A DNA stretch of 41,109 nucleotides, from NCBI GenBank assembly GCA_934512155.1, contig CAKSWS010000011.1, forward strand, positions 1 through 41,109, given 5' to 3'. The notes under the pieces were generated by a model, which worked only from the letters and a program-made list of their open reading frames with translations, was not told where the DNA came from and did not search any database. The stretch's first letter is position 1. Each line of letters starts with the position of its first letter. The position numbers and the translations under genes are program-made. Positions 33,653-41,109 of this stretch are shown here, piece by piece. This DNA is from an uncultured Eubacterium sp. (GTDB taxonomy: Bacteria; Bacillota; Clostridia; Oscillospirales; Acutalibacteraceae).

Positions 33653-34535
33653 AAACCGCAACCTCTTTTTTCAACCATACAGCCGGATGATATGACTGTT
33701 TTGCTTTTCTTAAACCATCAATACCCAAATCTTCTTCTCTGTTAATAAATTTATAGCCTTTTTCAACAAGAACTTTTGCAAATTCCTGATTAATTATGGC
33801 ATATGCTCCCTGAATATCTGCAGGTGCTTTCTCAAAATGAGTTACAAAGCAATATTTATCATGTTGTTCACCGTAAGTGTAAGCAATAGCCTTATCCCCT
33901 ACTCTTATTAAACCGCCGATAAATCCCAACTCAGAATAATTTTCAAAACCTGTTAAAACAGATTCAAATTCAAAAGAATAATCAGGGTCATTTTCATCTT
34001 TATTTTCAATCCAATTAGAATGTAACTCTATACACTCATTAATATTGCTTTCATTAATAATTTCAAAGCTCCAGTCAGGATTATTTTTTTTGAAATTGGT
34101 AATGTGATTTCTTTTTGAATGATACTTTTTTCCGGATAAATTTGCCAAATCCACTGCGTTATAAATATAATCATTATCGCCGTCATCATAATAGTAATTA
34201 ATACTATCCGAAAAATATTCATTTAACATTTTTTTATAACTTTCAGTTACACCGTAAAACTTAGGTATAACATTATTTTGCTTTGCATCTTCAATAATTT
34301 GAAGCACAGCATCCTTAAAGTTACCGTTACCTATAGGTAACGAATAGGCTATATCACTGCCTTTTCCCCATCTACAAATAAAGAAATTATTATAATGTGC
34401 AATTTGAGTTCTGTAAGCAGTATGCCAAATATATTGGGTTCCGAATGTATATTCACAATTCGTACTATGAGCAAACTCAAAACATTTGTCTACCCATTTT
34501 TTATCGGAAATTTCAGGTACTTTGAATTCTAACAT
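33639..34535 (-). CDS. DUF2156 protein (aminoacyltransferase-like, dual GNAT fold)
   Basis: 298 residues. DUF2156 proteins share the fold of the C-terminal domain of MprF (phosphatidylglycerol lysyltransferase). Visible here are SGKKYHSKRNHITNFKKNN, a basic segment of the family, GEQHDKYCFVTHFEKA and the C-terminal NREEDLGIDGLRKAKQSYHP, typical of this family. No membrane helices are present, unlike MprF, so it is a soluble form. Substrate and donor are unknown. AAAGAGGA precedes the ATG. It overlaps tmk-like and GNAT genes on each side. Confidence 0.82.
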   Translation of the reverse strand: MLEFKVPEISDKKWVDKCFEFAHSTNCEYTFGTQYIWHTAYRTQIAHYNNFFICRWGKGSDIAYSLPIGNGNFKDAVLQIIEDAKQNNVIPKFYGVTESYKKMLNEYFSDSINYYYDDGDNDYIYNAVDLANLSGKKYHSKRNHITNFKKNNPDWSFEIINESNINECIELHSNWIENKDENDPDYSFEFESVLTGFENYSELGFIGGLIRVGDKAIAYTYGEQHDKYCFVTHFEKAPADIQGAYAIINQEFAKVLVEKGYKFINREEDLGIDGLRKAKQSYHPAVWLKKEVAVFDRL

Positions 34536-35194
34536 AATTCCTCTTTTAATAAATCAATAATTTTGTTATGAATTTCTTCAATTGAATACGGATTAATACC
34601 ATTAGAGCAAGAAATAACATCCCAATTCTGCTTTTCTGCAGCATACAGTGCCGATTCCCTGCATTTATTTAAAAATGCCACATTAGCCTCATGAACATCT
34701 TTTTTACCCTCATCACCATTATATCTTTGAGTCATAAGTTTTTGCGATATTTCAACAGGCATATCAAGATATATTACTTTGTCAGGCTTTGGAATTCCGA
34801 TTTTATTATACTCAAAATCAGCACTCCAATCCAAATATTCATCCCATTTGTTTTTTGGAATCTTTTCCATTTGATAAATGGAATTTGATGTTGCATACCT
34901 GTCCGCCAATATAACAGTGCCTGACTCATAGTCATTACCCCAATCCAATTTGTAAGAAGCAAATCTGTCTACTGCGTAAAAAGCACCGGCAGCATAAGCA
35001 TTAACATCATTGGCTGATTTACCGAATTCACCGCCCAAATACATTTTTACCAATATACTGGACGGACTGTCATAATCCGGCAGTTTGATTTTTTTATACT
35101 TTATACTATTTTCATTAAAATACTTTTCTATCAATGCAACTTGCGTTGATTTTCCCGAACCGTCAAGTCCTTCTACAATAATTAACTTACTCAT
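34529..35194 (-). CDS. tmk: Thymidylate kinase-like nucleoside monophosphate kinase
   Basis: 221 residues. The P-loop is EGLDGSGKST (residues 8-17), followed by DRFAS and ADRYATSN, the LID/dTMP-binding region. It phosphorylates dTMP to dTDP if it is a true Tmk; the sequence differs in places from typical Tmk (for example the LID has QRYNGDEGKKDVHE), and clostridia often carry a second dTMP-kinase-like gene, so substrate is uncertain. ATG at 35194 is chosen for the family start MSKLIIVEG. It overlaps DUF896 by 8 bases and has only a weak AAAAGA site, suggesting coupling. Confidence 0.8.
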   Translation of the reverse strand: MSKLIIVEGLDGSGKSTQVALIEKYFNENSIKYKKIKLPDYDSPSSILVKMYLGGEFGKSANDVNAYAAGAFYAVDRFASYKLDWGNDYESGTVILADRYATSNSIYQMEKIPKNKWDEYLDWSADFEYNKIGIPKPDKVIYLDMPVEISQKLMTQRYNGDEGKKDVHEANVAFLNKCRESALYAAEKQNWDVISCSNGINPYSIEEIHNKIIDLLKEELC

Positions 35195-35399
35195 GTTTTT
35201 TCTTTTGTACTTTCTTTTTATTTCCTTTTTCGTCAACAATATAAGTGTTATTTAACTGTGCCTCTAAATTTTCTCTGAAACTTGCAATATAAATACTTCT
35301 TAATTCTGCTTGTTCAATTCGTTCATCAGCAGTTAAACCTTCATTTTTTGATTTTCTTGACAATTCATTAATTCTTTTAATTTGTTCTTCAGTAACCAT
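35187..35399 (-). CDS. DUF896 (YnzC-type) small protein
   Basis: 70 residues starting [20 protein letters not shown], with GLTADERIEQAELRSIYI and a basic tail. The DUF896 family is widespread in firmicutes and linked in some cases to the SOS or stress response, with no known biochemical activity. It is a helical protein with a lysine-rich C-terminus. Its ATG overlaps the rpoD stop by one base. Confidence 0.88.
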   Translation of the reverse strand: MVTEEQIKRINELSRKSKNEGLTADERIEQAELRSIYIASFRENLEAQLNNTYIVDEKGNKKKVQKKKHE

Positions 35400-36532
35400 T
35401 AGTCTAAAAAGTCCTTTAATTTTTTACTTCTGCTTGGATGGCGTAATTTTCTAAGTGCTTTTGCTTCAATTTGTCTAATTCTTTCTCTTGTTACGTTAAA
35501 TTCCTTACCAACTTCTTCAAGAGTTTTAGGATTCCCGTCTTCAAGACCGAAACGAAGAGATAAAACTTTTTCTTCTCTTGGGGTTAATGTTTTCAAAACT
35601 TCCGAAAGCTGCTCTTTAAGCAAGCTCATTGAAGCGGCATCGGCAGGTGCAAGAGCATCATCATCAGGAATAAAATCTCCCAAATGAGAATCCTCCTCCT
35701 CACCGATAGGTGTTTCAAGAGAAACAGGTTCTTGTGCAACACGAAGAATCTCACGAACTCTGTCTGCCGGCATATCAAGGTACTCGGCAATTTCTTCAGG
35801 AGTAGGTTCTTTTCCGTTTTGATGAAGTAATTGACTGTTTGCTTTCTTTACTTTATTAATTGTTTCAACCATATGAACAGGAATTCTTATAGTTCTTGCT
35901 TGGTCGGCAATAGCACGTGTAATAGCTTGTCTAATCCACCAAGTAGCATAAGTTGAAAACTTAAATCCTTTTGTATAATCAAATTTATCTACTGCTTTTA
36001 TAAGACCCATATTACCCTCTTGAATCAAATCAAGAAATTGCATTCCTCTGCCTACATAGCGCTTTGCAATACTTACAACAAGACGAAGGTTCGCTTCGGC
36101 AAGACGTTTTTTAGCAACAGGATCATCATCTGCAATTCTGATTGCATACTCAATTTCTTCTTCGGGAGTTAAAAGCGGAACTCGTCCTATTTCTTTAAGA
36201 TAAACTTTAACAGGGTCGTCCATTGCTGCATTATCATTTGTTGCAACAGTATCGGCAGCGTCTGTTTCTTTAGGCAAATCAACTTCAAGTGTTATACCGT
36301 CAAGTGCTTCAGATGAAAAGTCATCAATAATATTAATATTTGCACTGTCAATCAAATCATTGAGCTTTTCAAGCTCATCAACGTCAAGGTCAAGTTCAAC
36401 AATAAGATTGTCTATTTCCTGAGCTGTTAAATGACCTGAAACTTTACCTTTTTCAACTAACTTTTTGAAAGCGGCTGTTTTTTTGTCTTCAGGTACCTGT
36501 TGGTTTGGCATTACTTTGTTTTTGTTTTCCAT
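35399..36532 (-). CDS. rpoD: Primary sigma factor RpoD (SigA)
   Basis: 377-residue housekeeping sigma factor. A short region 1.1 is followed by [20 protein letters not shown] (1.2), [20 protein letters not shown] then DLIQEGN (2.1-2.2), [20 protein letters not shown] (2.3-2.4), region 3 and the 4.2 helix-turn-helix [28 protein letters not shown] precedes the ATG. The dnaG-rpoD operon is conserved, lying 17 bases behind dnaG. Confidence 0.98.
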   Translation of the reverse strand: MENKNKVMPNQQVPEDKKTAAFKKLVEKGKVSGHLTAQEIDNLIVELDLDVDELEKLNDLIDSANINIIDDFSSEALDGITLEVDLPKETDAADTVATNDNAAMDDPVKVYLKEIGRVPLLTPEEEIEYAIRIADDDPVAKKRLAEANLRLVVSIAKRYVGRGMQFLDLIQEGNMGLIKAVDKFDYTKGFKFSTYATWWIRQAITRAIADQARTIRIPVHMVETINKVKKANSQLLHQNGKEPTPEEIAEYLDMPADRVREILRVAQEPVSLETPIGEEEDSHLGDFIPDDDALAPADAASMSLLKEQLSEVLKTLTPREEKVLSLRFGLEDGNPKTLEEVGKEFNVTRERIRQIEAKALRKLRHPSRSKKLKDFLD

Positions 36533-36549
36533 TAATATACTCCTCTTAA

Positions 36550-38283
36550 TTATGTATTTGCAAACATTTTTCTAAACTCATCATCGCTTAATCCGCTTGG
36601 CGATTTTTTGTTTGATTTTTCGTATTCATTTTTAATAATCTTAACGCAATCGGCATATTCGACTTTTGGATTCGCACTTTCTGTGCCCCGTGCCATAATG
36701 CCGGATAATTTTGCAGACTCATCCATTGTTAAAGAATCACCGAAATTTATTAAATCGGCATCCTCACCGGATGAAATTTTTGAAATTATTAAATCATAAC
36801 ATTTTTTATAAAAACCGCCGGACATCAAATCGCTGTTAAAATCACATGAAATTTTATAGCAATCAGGATAATTTGTAAGTAAATATATAAGGCGTTCTTC
36901 GGCTTTTATTTTTTTTGTTGAAGCATCATTATCATAACTTATTTTCGCATTACTTTTTAAATTATCTGAAATAATCTTATTGAACTGCCTTCTTCTGTCA
37001 CTATAGGAAGTGCGTGAAACATAATTATCAAACTGAGCTTCTAAACTTCTTTTTTCAATTCCGAGTTCTTCGGAAATTCTTGATAAGTATAAATCCTTCT
37101 CAATGGGATTTACTCCTTTTAAAATTTTTATTACCTCATTTGCAAAATCCGACTTACCTTGCGTTGTATTAAGATTATACTTATTACGTAATTTCAAAAT
37201 TTTATATTCAATTTCATTTGTTGCACCGTCAAGCATTGCACCAAATTTCTCAGCACCCACCGTTTTAATAATTTCATCCGGGTCTTTTCCGTAACTGAAC
37301 GAAGGGACACGCACCTTAATATCTGCATTTTTAAACATTTCAACGGAACGTGCTACAGCCTTTTGCCCTGCTTCATCGGCATCATAAGCCAATATAACCT
37401 CTTTTGCATAACGGCATATCAATTTAACCTGTTCTTGCGTAAGTGCCGTTCCGCAACCCGCAACGGCGTTTGTAAAACCTGCTTGATGCATCGTTATTAC
37501 ATCCATATAACCTTCACAAAGAATAATTGTATCTTTCCCGCTGTCTTTTGCAAAATTTAACGCAAATAATTCATTAGTTTTTTTATAAGCCAATGTATCG
37601 TTTGTGTTAATATATTTTGGTTTACTATCATCAAGAACTCTTCCGCCAAATGCAATAACATTACCACGCACATCAATAATCGGCGTCATTACTCTTCCTC
37701 GGAATCTGTCATAATAACCTTTTTGACCCTTTGTAACCAAACCGGCTTCTGCAAGTTCAACATCTTTAAATCCCAAATTATAAAGATGGATTCTCAGTGC
37801 GTTCCATGTATTCGGCGCCATACCCAAACCAAAATGAGTAATTGTTTTTAATGAAAGTCCCCTATTTACAAAATAATCAAGTCCTGCTTTTCCATCGGAA
37901 CTTATAAGATATGAATGATAAAACTTTGCTGCCTCTCTGTTGGCTTGAAGAATTCTGCGACGTTTTTTTGCAAAGGAATCATCAAAACCTTGCTGAGGCA
38001 TATCCAGCCCTGCTTTATCAGCTAAATATTTTACTGCGTCAATATAATCTAAATTTTCAATTCTGCGAATAAAACCAACAGCGTCGCCGCCGGCACCGCA
38101 ACCAAAGCAATAAAAAGATTGAGTTTCAGGATAAACTGTAAAAGACGGTGTTTTCTCATTATGAAAAGGACACAAACCAACAAAAGTTGAACCACGTCTT
38201 TTCAAACTTACATAACTTGAAACAATATCTTCAATATCTGTTTTATATTTTAATTCTTGTAAAAAAGTATCATTTAAAGCCAT
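36550..38283 (-). CDS. dnaG: DNA primase
   Basis: 577-residue primase. The zinc finger CHC2 ligands are C38, H41, C59 and C62 ([21 protein letters not shown]). The TOPRIM catalytic domain has EGYMDVI and [11 protein letters not shown]. The C-terminal helicase-interaction domain is shorter than in E. coli. AAAGGGGTG precedes the ATG. It is the first gene of the dnaG-rpoD-... unit; no obvious promoter is recognised in the 157-base gap to the divergent metallophosphoesterase. Confidence 0.97.
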   Translation of the reverse strand: MALNDTFLQELKYKTDIEDIVSSYVSLKRRGSTFVGLCPFHNEKTPSFTVYPETQSFYCFGCGAGGDAVGFIRRIENLDYIDAVKYLADKAGLDMPQQGFDDSFAKKRRRILQANREAAKFYHSYLISSDGKAGLDYFVNRGLSLKTITHFGLGMAPNTWNALRIHLYNLGFKDVELAEAGLVTKGQKGYYDRFRGRVMTPIIDVRGNVIAFGGRVLDDSKPKYINTNDTLAYKKTNELFALNFAKDSGKDTIILCEGYMDVITMHQAGFTNAVAGCGTALTQEQVKLICRYAKEVILAYDADEAGQKAVARSVEMFKNADIKVRVPSFSYGKDPDEIIKTVGAEKFGAMLDGATNEIEYKILKLRNKYNLNTTQGKSDFANEVIKILKGVNPIEKDLYLSRISEELGIEKRSLEAQFDNYVSRTSYSDRRRQFNKIISDNLKSNAKISYDNDASTKKIKAEERLIYLLTNYPDCYKISCDFNSDLMSGGFYKKCYDLIISKISSGEDADLINFGDSLTMDESAKLSGIMARGTESANPKVEYADCVKIIKNEYEKSNKKSPSGLSDDEFRKMFANT

Positions 38284-38393
38284 TAAAACACCCCTTTCGT
38301 GAAAATTGTAAAATAAAGAAATATTTAAAAATAATCACAACATCCTAATAGTTATACGCAAAAAACAAAAAAAATCCTTTAATTAATATTATC

Positions 38394-38422
38394 TTGACTT
38401 AAAAGAATTAAAATATTATCAT
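38394..38422 (+). promoter_or_regulatory. Possible promoter of the metallophosphoesterase gene
   Basis: TTGACT (38394-38399), 17-base spacer, TATCAT (38417-38422). The leader would be only about 12 bases, with GAGG at 38429-38432 right at the start site, so the true start may differ. Confidence 0.42.
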
Positions 38423-38440
38423 CATATTGAGGTAAACAAT

Positions 38441-39301
38441 ATGAAATATATAATAATCATTGCAGTTATTGTAGCAATATTTGCTTTTTGCTACTATGAA
38501 AACAACAAAATTGATATAACAAAATATGAAATTAATAATGAAAATGTATTTGATAAAATTAAAATTGTTCAACTTTCGGATTTACATTCAAAGCCGTTTT
38601 ACAAAGCAATAGAAAAATTAAAAAAAATAAATCCTGATTTAATTGTGATTACAGGCGATTATATAAACGACCGCTGCAAGCGTAAAAACGAAATGTTGGA
38701 ATATGGAAAAATGTTGGTACAAATTGCTCCTGTTTTTTACATTACCGGCAATCATGAAAGAAGACTTGATTGCTTTGAAGAACTTATGAAAGAATTAAGA
38801 AACATAGGTTTTAACGTTCTTTTAAATGAAGTACAATCTGTCAACATAAACAACACAGAAATCAATATTCTCGGATTAGATGAAAATCAAGCAAACTTTG
38901 AAGATTACAAAGCAAGAAAAAAAGGCATATTTAAATACAAAGATATGAGTAATTTCTTTAAAAAGCTTGAAAATACAAATGGAATCAAAATTGTTTTAAG
39001 CCACTTTCCTGAAAACTTCCGTGGAATTAATGAAATGAATTACTCTCAATATGACTTTGATATTCAATTTTCCGGACATGCCCACGGAGGTCAATTTATA
39101 TTGCCATTTATAGGACCTGTTTTTTCACCCGGTCAAGGTCTTTTTCCAAAATATGCAAAAGGTTCTTTCGGCACAAGACCCAAATTAATAATCAGCCGAG
39201 GAATGGGAAACGCCGAATTTCCGTTGAGATTATTCAATCATCCTGAAATAAATGAAGTTACCATTAAAAATAATAATGTACAAAATAAAGCAGATTTTTA
39301 A
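38441..39301 (+). CDS. Membrane-anchored metallophosphoesterase (YkuE/YaeI type)
   Basis: 286 residues. One N-terminal membrane helix (about 2-20) anchors it, with the catalytic domain behind. Metal-binding motifs are D47-x-H49 (QLSDLHS), G72-D73 (ITGDYINDR), G103-N-H-E106 (TGNHE), a lone His (LSHFPENF) and GHAHGGQ near residue 212. The family hydrolyses phosphoesters, sometimes lipid-linked (UDP-diacylglucosamine hydrolase-like); the substrate here is unknown. GAGG precedes the ATG. It is monocistronic, and the stop codon lies inside its terminator. Confidence 0.92.
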   Translation: MKYIIIIAVIVAIFAFCYYENNKIDITKYEINNENVFDKIKIVQLSDLHSKPFYKAIEKLKKINPDLIVITGDYINDRCKRKNEMLEYGKMLVQIAPVFYITGNHERRLDCFEELMKELRNIGFNVLLNEVQSVNINNTEINILGLDENQANFEDYKARKKGIFKYKDMSNFFKKLENTNGIKIVLSHFPENFRGINEMNYSQYDFDIQFSGHAHGGQFILPFIGPVFSPGQGLFPKYAKGSFGTRPKLIISRGMGNAEFPLRLFNHPEINEVTIKNNNVQNKADF

Positions 39302-39317
39302 TCTGCTTTATTTTTTT
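39287..39317. terminator. Bidirectional terminator between the metallophosphoesterase and yigZ
   Basis: Perfect 9-bp stem AAAGCAGAT / ATCTGCTTT (39287-39295 with 39301-39309) with loop TTTTA, followed by ATTTTTTTA. On the minus strand the tail is ATTTTGT. The plus-strand stop codon (39299-39301) lies in the loop. Confidence 0.88.
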
Positions 39318-39939
39318 ATACCTTTGAAAATTTTTCGCCAATTAAAACAGTGGTGTACAACCCATTGCTGATATCAATTAATTTTTCGTTAAAATGTAAT
39401 TCTTTATCTGCTTTAATTGAAAATATAACGTTAATCTTCTCTGCATATTCAGTATTTTCAATATTTGCACCAAACTCATTTAATAAAATATTTAATCTCT
39501 CATAAAAAGAATAATCAATGCATACACTTAAAATTTTACATGGTGCCATAGTTATAATGTTACCCGAATCTAAAGCAATTTTAGAGCCATGAGAATATGC
39601 ACGAACAAGTCCGCCTGCACCAAGTAAAGTACCGCCAAAATAGCGAGTTACCACAACACAAACATCAACAACGCCGTTTTTTAACAAAACATCCAAAACA
39701 GGTACACCTGCAGTTCCTGACGGTTCACCGTCATCACTGTAACGTTGAATATTATTTTCTCTAAGTATGTATGCATAAACATTATGAGTGGCATCCCAAT
39801 GCTTAGATTTGATTTTATTAATAAAATCAGTTGCTTCGTCAACTGATTTCACAGGTTTGACATAACCGATAAACTTTGACTTTTTTTCAACAAATTCATC
39901 GTTACGTTCAAATTCAATAGTTTTATATTCTTGTAGCAT
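39316..39939 (-). CDS. yigZ: YigZ/IMPACT family protein (UPF0029)
   Basis: 207 residues. It opens with VEKKSKFIGYVKPVKS and contains YSDDGEPSGTAGVPVL and TRYFGGTLLGAGGLVRAYS, the IMPACT signature. A second ferredoxin-like domain of about 65 residues follows. The family is linked to translation control in eukaryotes; the bacterial role is unclear. GGTGAT precedes the ATG. It lies just downstream of the rpmE terminator, so its expression may depend on read-through. Confidence 0.92.
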   Translation of the reverse strand: MLQEYKTIEFERNDEFVEKKSKFIGYVKPVKSVDEATDFINKIKSKHWDATHNVYAYILRENNIQRYSDDGEPSGTAGVPVLDVLLKNGVVDVCVVVTRYFGGTLLGAGGLVRAYSHGSKIALDSGNIITMAPCKILSVCIDYSFYERLNILLNEFGANIENTEYAEKINVIFSIKADKELHFNEKLIDISNGLYTTVLIGEKFSKV

Positions 39940-39950
39940 AATTAATCACC

Positions 39951-39982
39951 GAAGAAAAAAGGCAACGCAAAACTGCGTTGCC
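39951..39982 (-). terminator. Terminator of rpmE
   Basis: On the minus strand GGCAACGCA and TGCGTTGCC (39974-39982 and 39961-39969) form a perfect 9-bp stem with loop GTTT, followed by TTTTTTCTTC. It lies 10 bases after the rpmE stop and 21 bases before the yigZ start. Confidence 0.92.
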
Positions 39983-39992
39983 GAAAATTACA

Positions 39993-40196
39993 TTAAGCTT
40001 TTTTTCCGTATCTTTTGTTAAATCTATCAACACGTCCGCCTGTATCAACAAGTTTTTGCTTACCTGTATAGAACGGATGACATTTTGAACAGATATCAAC
40101 TTTAAGTTCGCTCTTTGTACTCTTAGTTTCATAAGTAGCACCGCATGCACACTTTACTGTACAAGTATCGTAATTTGGATGAATTCCGTCTTTCAT
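39993..40196 (-). CDS. rpmE: Ribosomal protein bL31 (zinc-binding form)
   Basis: 67-residue large-subunit protein: [19 protein letters not shown], then [19 protein letters not shown] and [10 protein letters not shown], the L31 core. Cysteines C-x-C and C-x-x-C make a zinc site, so this is the C+ type. ATG at 40196 follows GAGGTG; 17 additional upstream codons in frame have no L31 character. Strong promoter and terminator frame it. Confidence 0.97.
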   Translation of the reverse strand: MKDGIHPNYDTCTVKCACGATYETKSTKSELKVDICSKCHPFYTGKQKLVDTGGRVDRFNKRYGKKA

Positions 40197-40235
40197 TATT
40201 TTCACCTCGTTTGCAGTAATATTACAACATTTGGA

Positions 40236-40264
40236 ATGATACCACAATTAGCGTTAAAATGCAA
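40236..40264 (-). promoter_or_regulatory. Extended -10 promoter of rpmE
   Basis: On the minus strand TTGCAT (40259-40264), 17-base spacer, TATCAT (40236-40241) preceded by TGG. It lies just behind the addA stop codon. Its boxes and the flanks TTGCATTTT and TGTGGTA are the same as in the rpmB promoter at 1398-1426. Confidence 0.75.
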
Positions 40265-40278
40265 GTATTTTTTTAAAA

Positions 40279-41109
40279 TTATTCATAACAACAGATTTTT
40301 CCAAGATGGAATGAATATAAAACTGCTTGTTTTACATTTTTGTTAAGCGTTTTAGAAACAGCATTTTTGTAAAATCCAATTTGATTTTTATACATTTCAA
40401 GCAACTCATATTCATCATTAACCTTATCGGTTTTATAATCAACAAGAACAAGTTCTCCGTCTTCTTCAAAAACGCAGTCGCAAATTCCCTGAATTAAAAC
40501 CTCTTCATCTGAATTAATTTCATTTAATTGGGAAAGTTTAACAAAAGAAGAAACTTTCATTTCTCTGTGTATAACACTTGAATTAAACATTCTTTTTGCA
40601 AATGACGATGAAAATAATTCTTTCAATGCCTTTGTGTTTAAGCTGTTTGCCTGCTCATTTGAAATATATCCTAAACTTACAAGGCGTAAAATTTCATTAT
40701 CTAAATTATTTGTTGCGTTTTCATAATTACAAAACTGCATAAACATATGCATTGCTGTTCCTTTTTGACTAGGCGTCATTCCGCTTTTATTCAAAAAAGC
40801 AGGTTTTTTTGTTGCAAAATATTTGAAAGATTTCTCTCTTTTATCAAGTTCGGATGCACTTCTTTTGGCACTTATTTCACTTAAATTCATATACGGATAT
40901 AAATAATCGAGTTTTTTTTCAACAGAATTTACAATATCCATATTAGGCGAAACCGCCTCAACATCATTTTTTTCAATTATCAAATCGCCTTCATCAACAA
41001 ATTCAATTTCCATATCAAAATCGGTTTGAACTGGTAAAATATTAACTTTTGTATTTTCACGCAAAACTTTTCCGTTTTTATGAAGTAAAGCGGCTAACAA
41101 GATATAATC
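40279..41109 (-). CDS. addA: ATP-dependent helicase/nuclease AddA (C-terminal fragment)
   Basis: The last 276 codons of a gene whose 5' end lies beyond the right edge; the frame stays open to 41109. The C-terminal RecB-family nuclease domain is recognisable by GTAMHMFMQFCNYE, ILIQG-ICDCVFEED followed by LVLVDYKTDKV, and a Q in KNQIGFYKNAV, the D-x(n)-D-Y-K-T-D-x(n)-Q series for the two-metal nuclease. AddAB processes double-strand breaks in low-GC gram-positives in place of RecBCD. rpmE lies immediately downstream, with its promoter in the 82-base gap. Only the nuclease domain is visible, so helicase motifs cannot be checked. Confidence 0.93.
   Translation of the reverse strand, partial: DYILLAALLHKNGKVLRENTKVNILPVQTDFDMEIEFVDEGDLIIEKNDVEAVSPNMDIVNSVEKKLDYLYPYMNLSEISAKRSASELDKREKSFKYFATKKPAFLNKSGMTPSQKGTAMHMFMQFCNYENATNNLDNEILRLVSLGYISNEQANSLNTKALKELFSSSFAKRMFNSSVIHREMKVSSFVKLSQLNEINSDEEVLIQGICDCVFEEDGELVLVDYKTDKVNDEYELLEMYKNQIGFYKNAVSKTLNKNVKQAVLYSFHLGKICCYE

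Noticed and set aside
33430..33690. 86-codon plus-strand ORF opposite the GNAT gene
   Set aside because: Antisense to acetyl-CoA-binding GNAT sequence, no ribosome-binding site.
34529..35239. 15-codon N-terminal extension of the tmk-like gene
   Set aside because: The lysine-rich extension lies in the DUF896 coding region and precedes the family start MSKLIIVEG, so it is not included.
1..41109. CRISPR array, insertion sequence, prophage, or tRNA/rRNA genes
   Set aside because: No regularly spaced repeats, transposase or phage genes, and no cloverleaf or rRNA sequence were seen; all repeats found are terminator hairpins.

Overview
This 41.1 kb window is a chromosomal segment from a low-GC, endospore-forming Firmicute of the class Clostridia. 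The evidence is AT-rich DNA, strong AGGAGG-type ribosome-binding sites, firmicute gene orders (yicC-remA-gmk-rpoZ-priA-def-fmt, rlmN-prpC-prkC-rsgA-thiN-spoVM, dnaG-rpoD, yceD-rpmF), AddA instead of RecB, and spore genes including a SipL-type DUF3794/LysM protein, which is clostridial and not bacillar. Genus or species cannot be assigned from the sequence. Nearly all genes lie on the minus strand. I see no tRNA, rRNA, CRISPR array, prophage, transposon or defence island.

Layout: 1-1277 recX (partial) and recA. 1462-1647 rpmB (plus strand), convergent with plsY-der (1732-3725). 3819-4540 yceD-rpmF behind a perfect consensus promoter. 4649-7661 a small P-loop protein, pgi and a D,D-carboxypeptidase. 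7751-9043 mtaB (plus), convergent with a GH10-like lipoprotein, then a small zinc-ribbon gene. 10616-13554 spoIVA and sipL. 13679-26761 a 16-gene, minus-strand unit with one strong promoter upstream of yicC: yicC, remA, gmk, rpoZ, priA, def, fmt, yugP, rsmB, rlmN, prpC, prkC, rsgA, thiN, a 46-residue membrane protein and spoVM. 26919-38283 a second long minus-strand unit: dnaG, rpoD, DUF896, tmk-like, DUF2156, GNAT, DJ-1, 5-formyl-THF cyclo-ligase, mltG, U32 peptidase, a PBP transpeptidase and a WYL regulator. 38441-39301 a metallophosphoesterase (plus). 39316-41109 yigZ, rpmE and the 3' end of addA.

The most interesting area is 10.6-13.9 kb. The apparently empty 412-base gap between sipL and thiN contains two small genes. 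One is a TTG-started 27-codon ORF whose K2, P9, K10, F11, R17 and A18 align in register with SpoVM and which sits where spoVM sits in Bacillus. The other is a 46-codon single-pass membrane protein. With sipL and spoIVA directly downstream, this places the membrane anchor (SpoVM), the ATPase scaffold (SpoIVA) and its LysM partner (SipL) of the spore coat basement layer side by side, in two adjacent transcription units split by a terminator and a possible sigma-E promoter.

The rest is mostly core information processing (replication priming and restart, recombination, transcription, translation, rRNA and tRNA modification), cell wall synthesis and signalling (PASTA kinase/phosphatase, MltG, PBPs) and one-carbon metabolism. 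No wholly new multi-gene system is evident. The novelty is in small overlooked genes and regulatory details.
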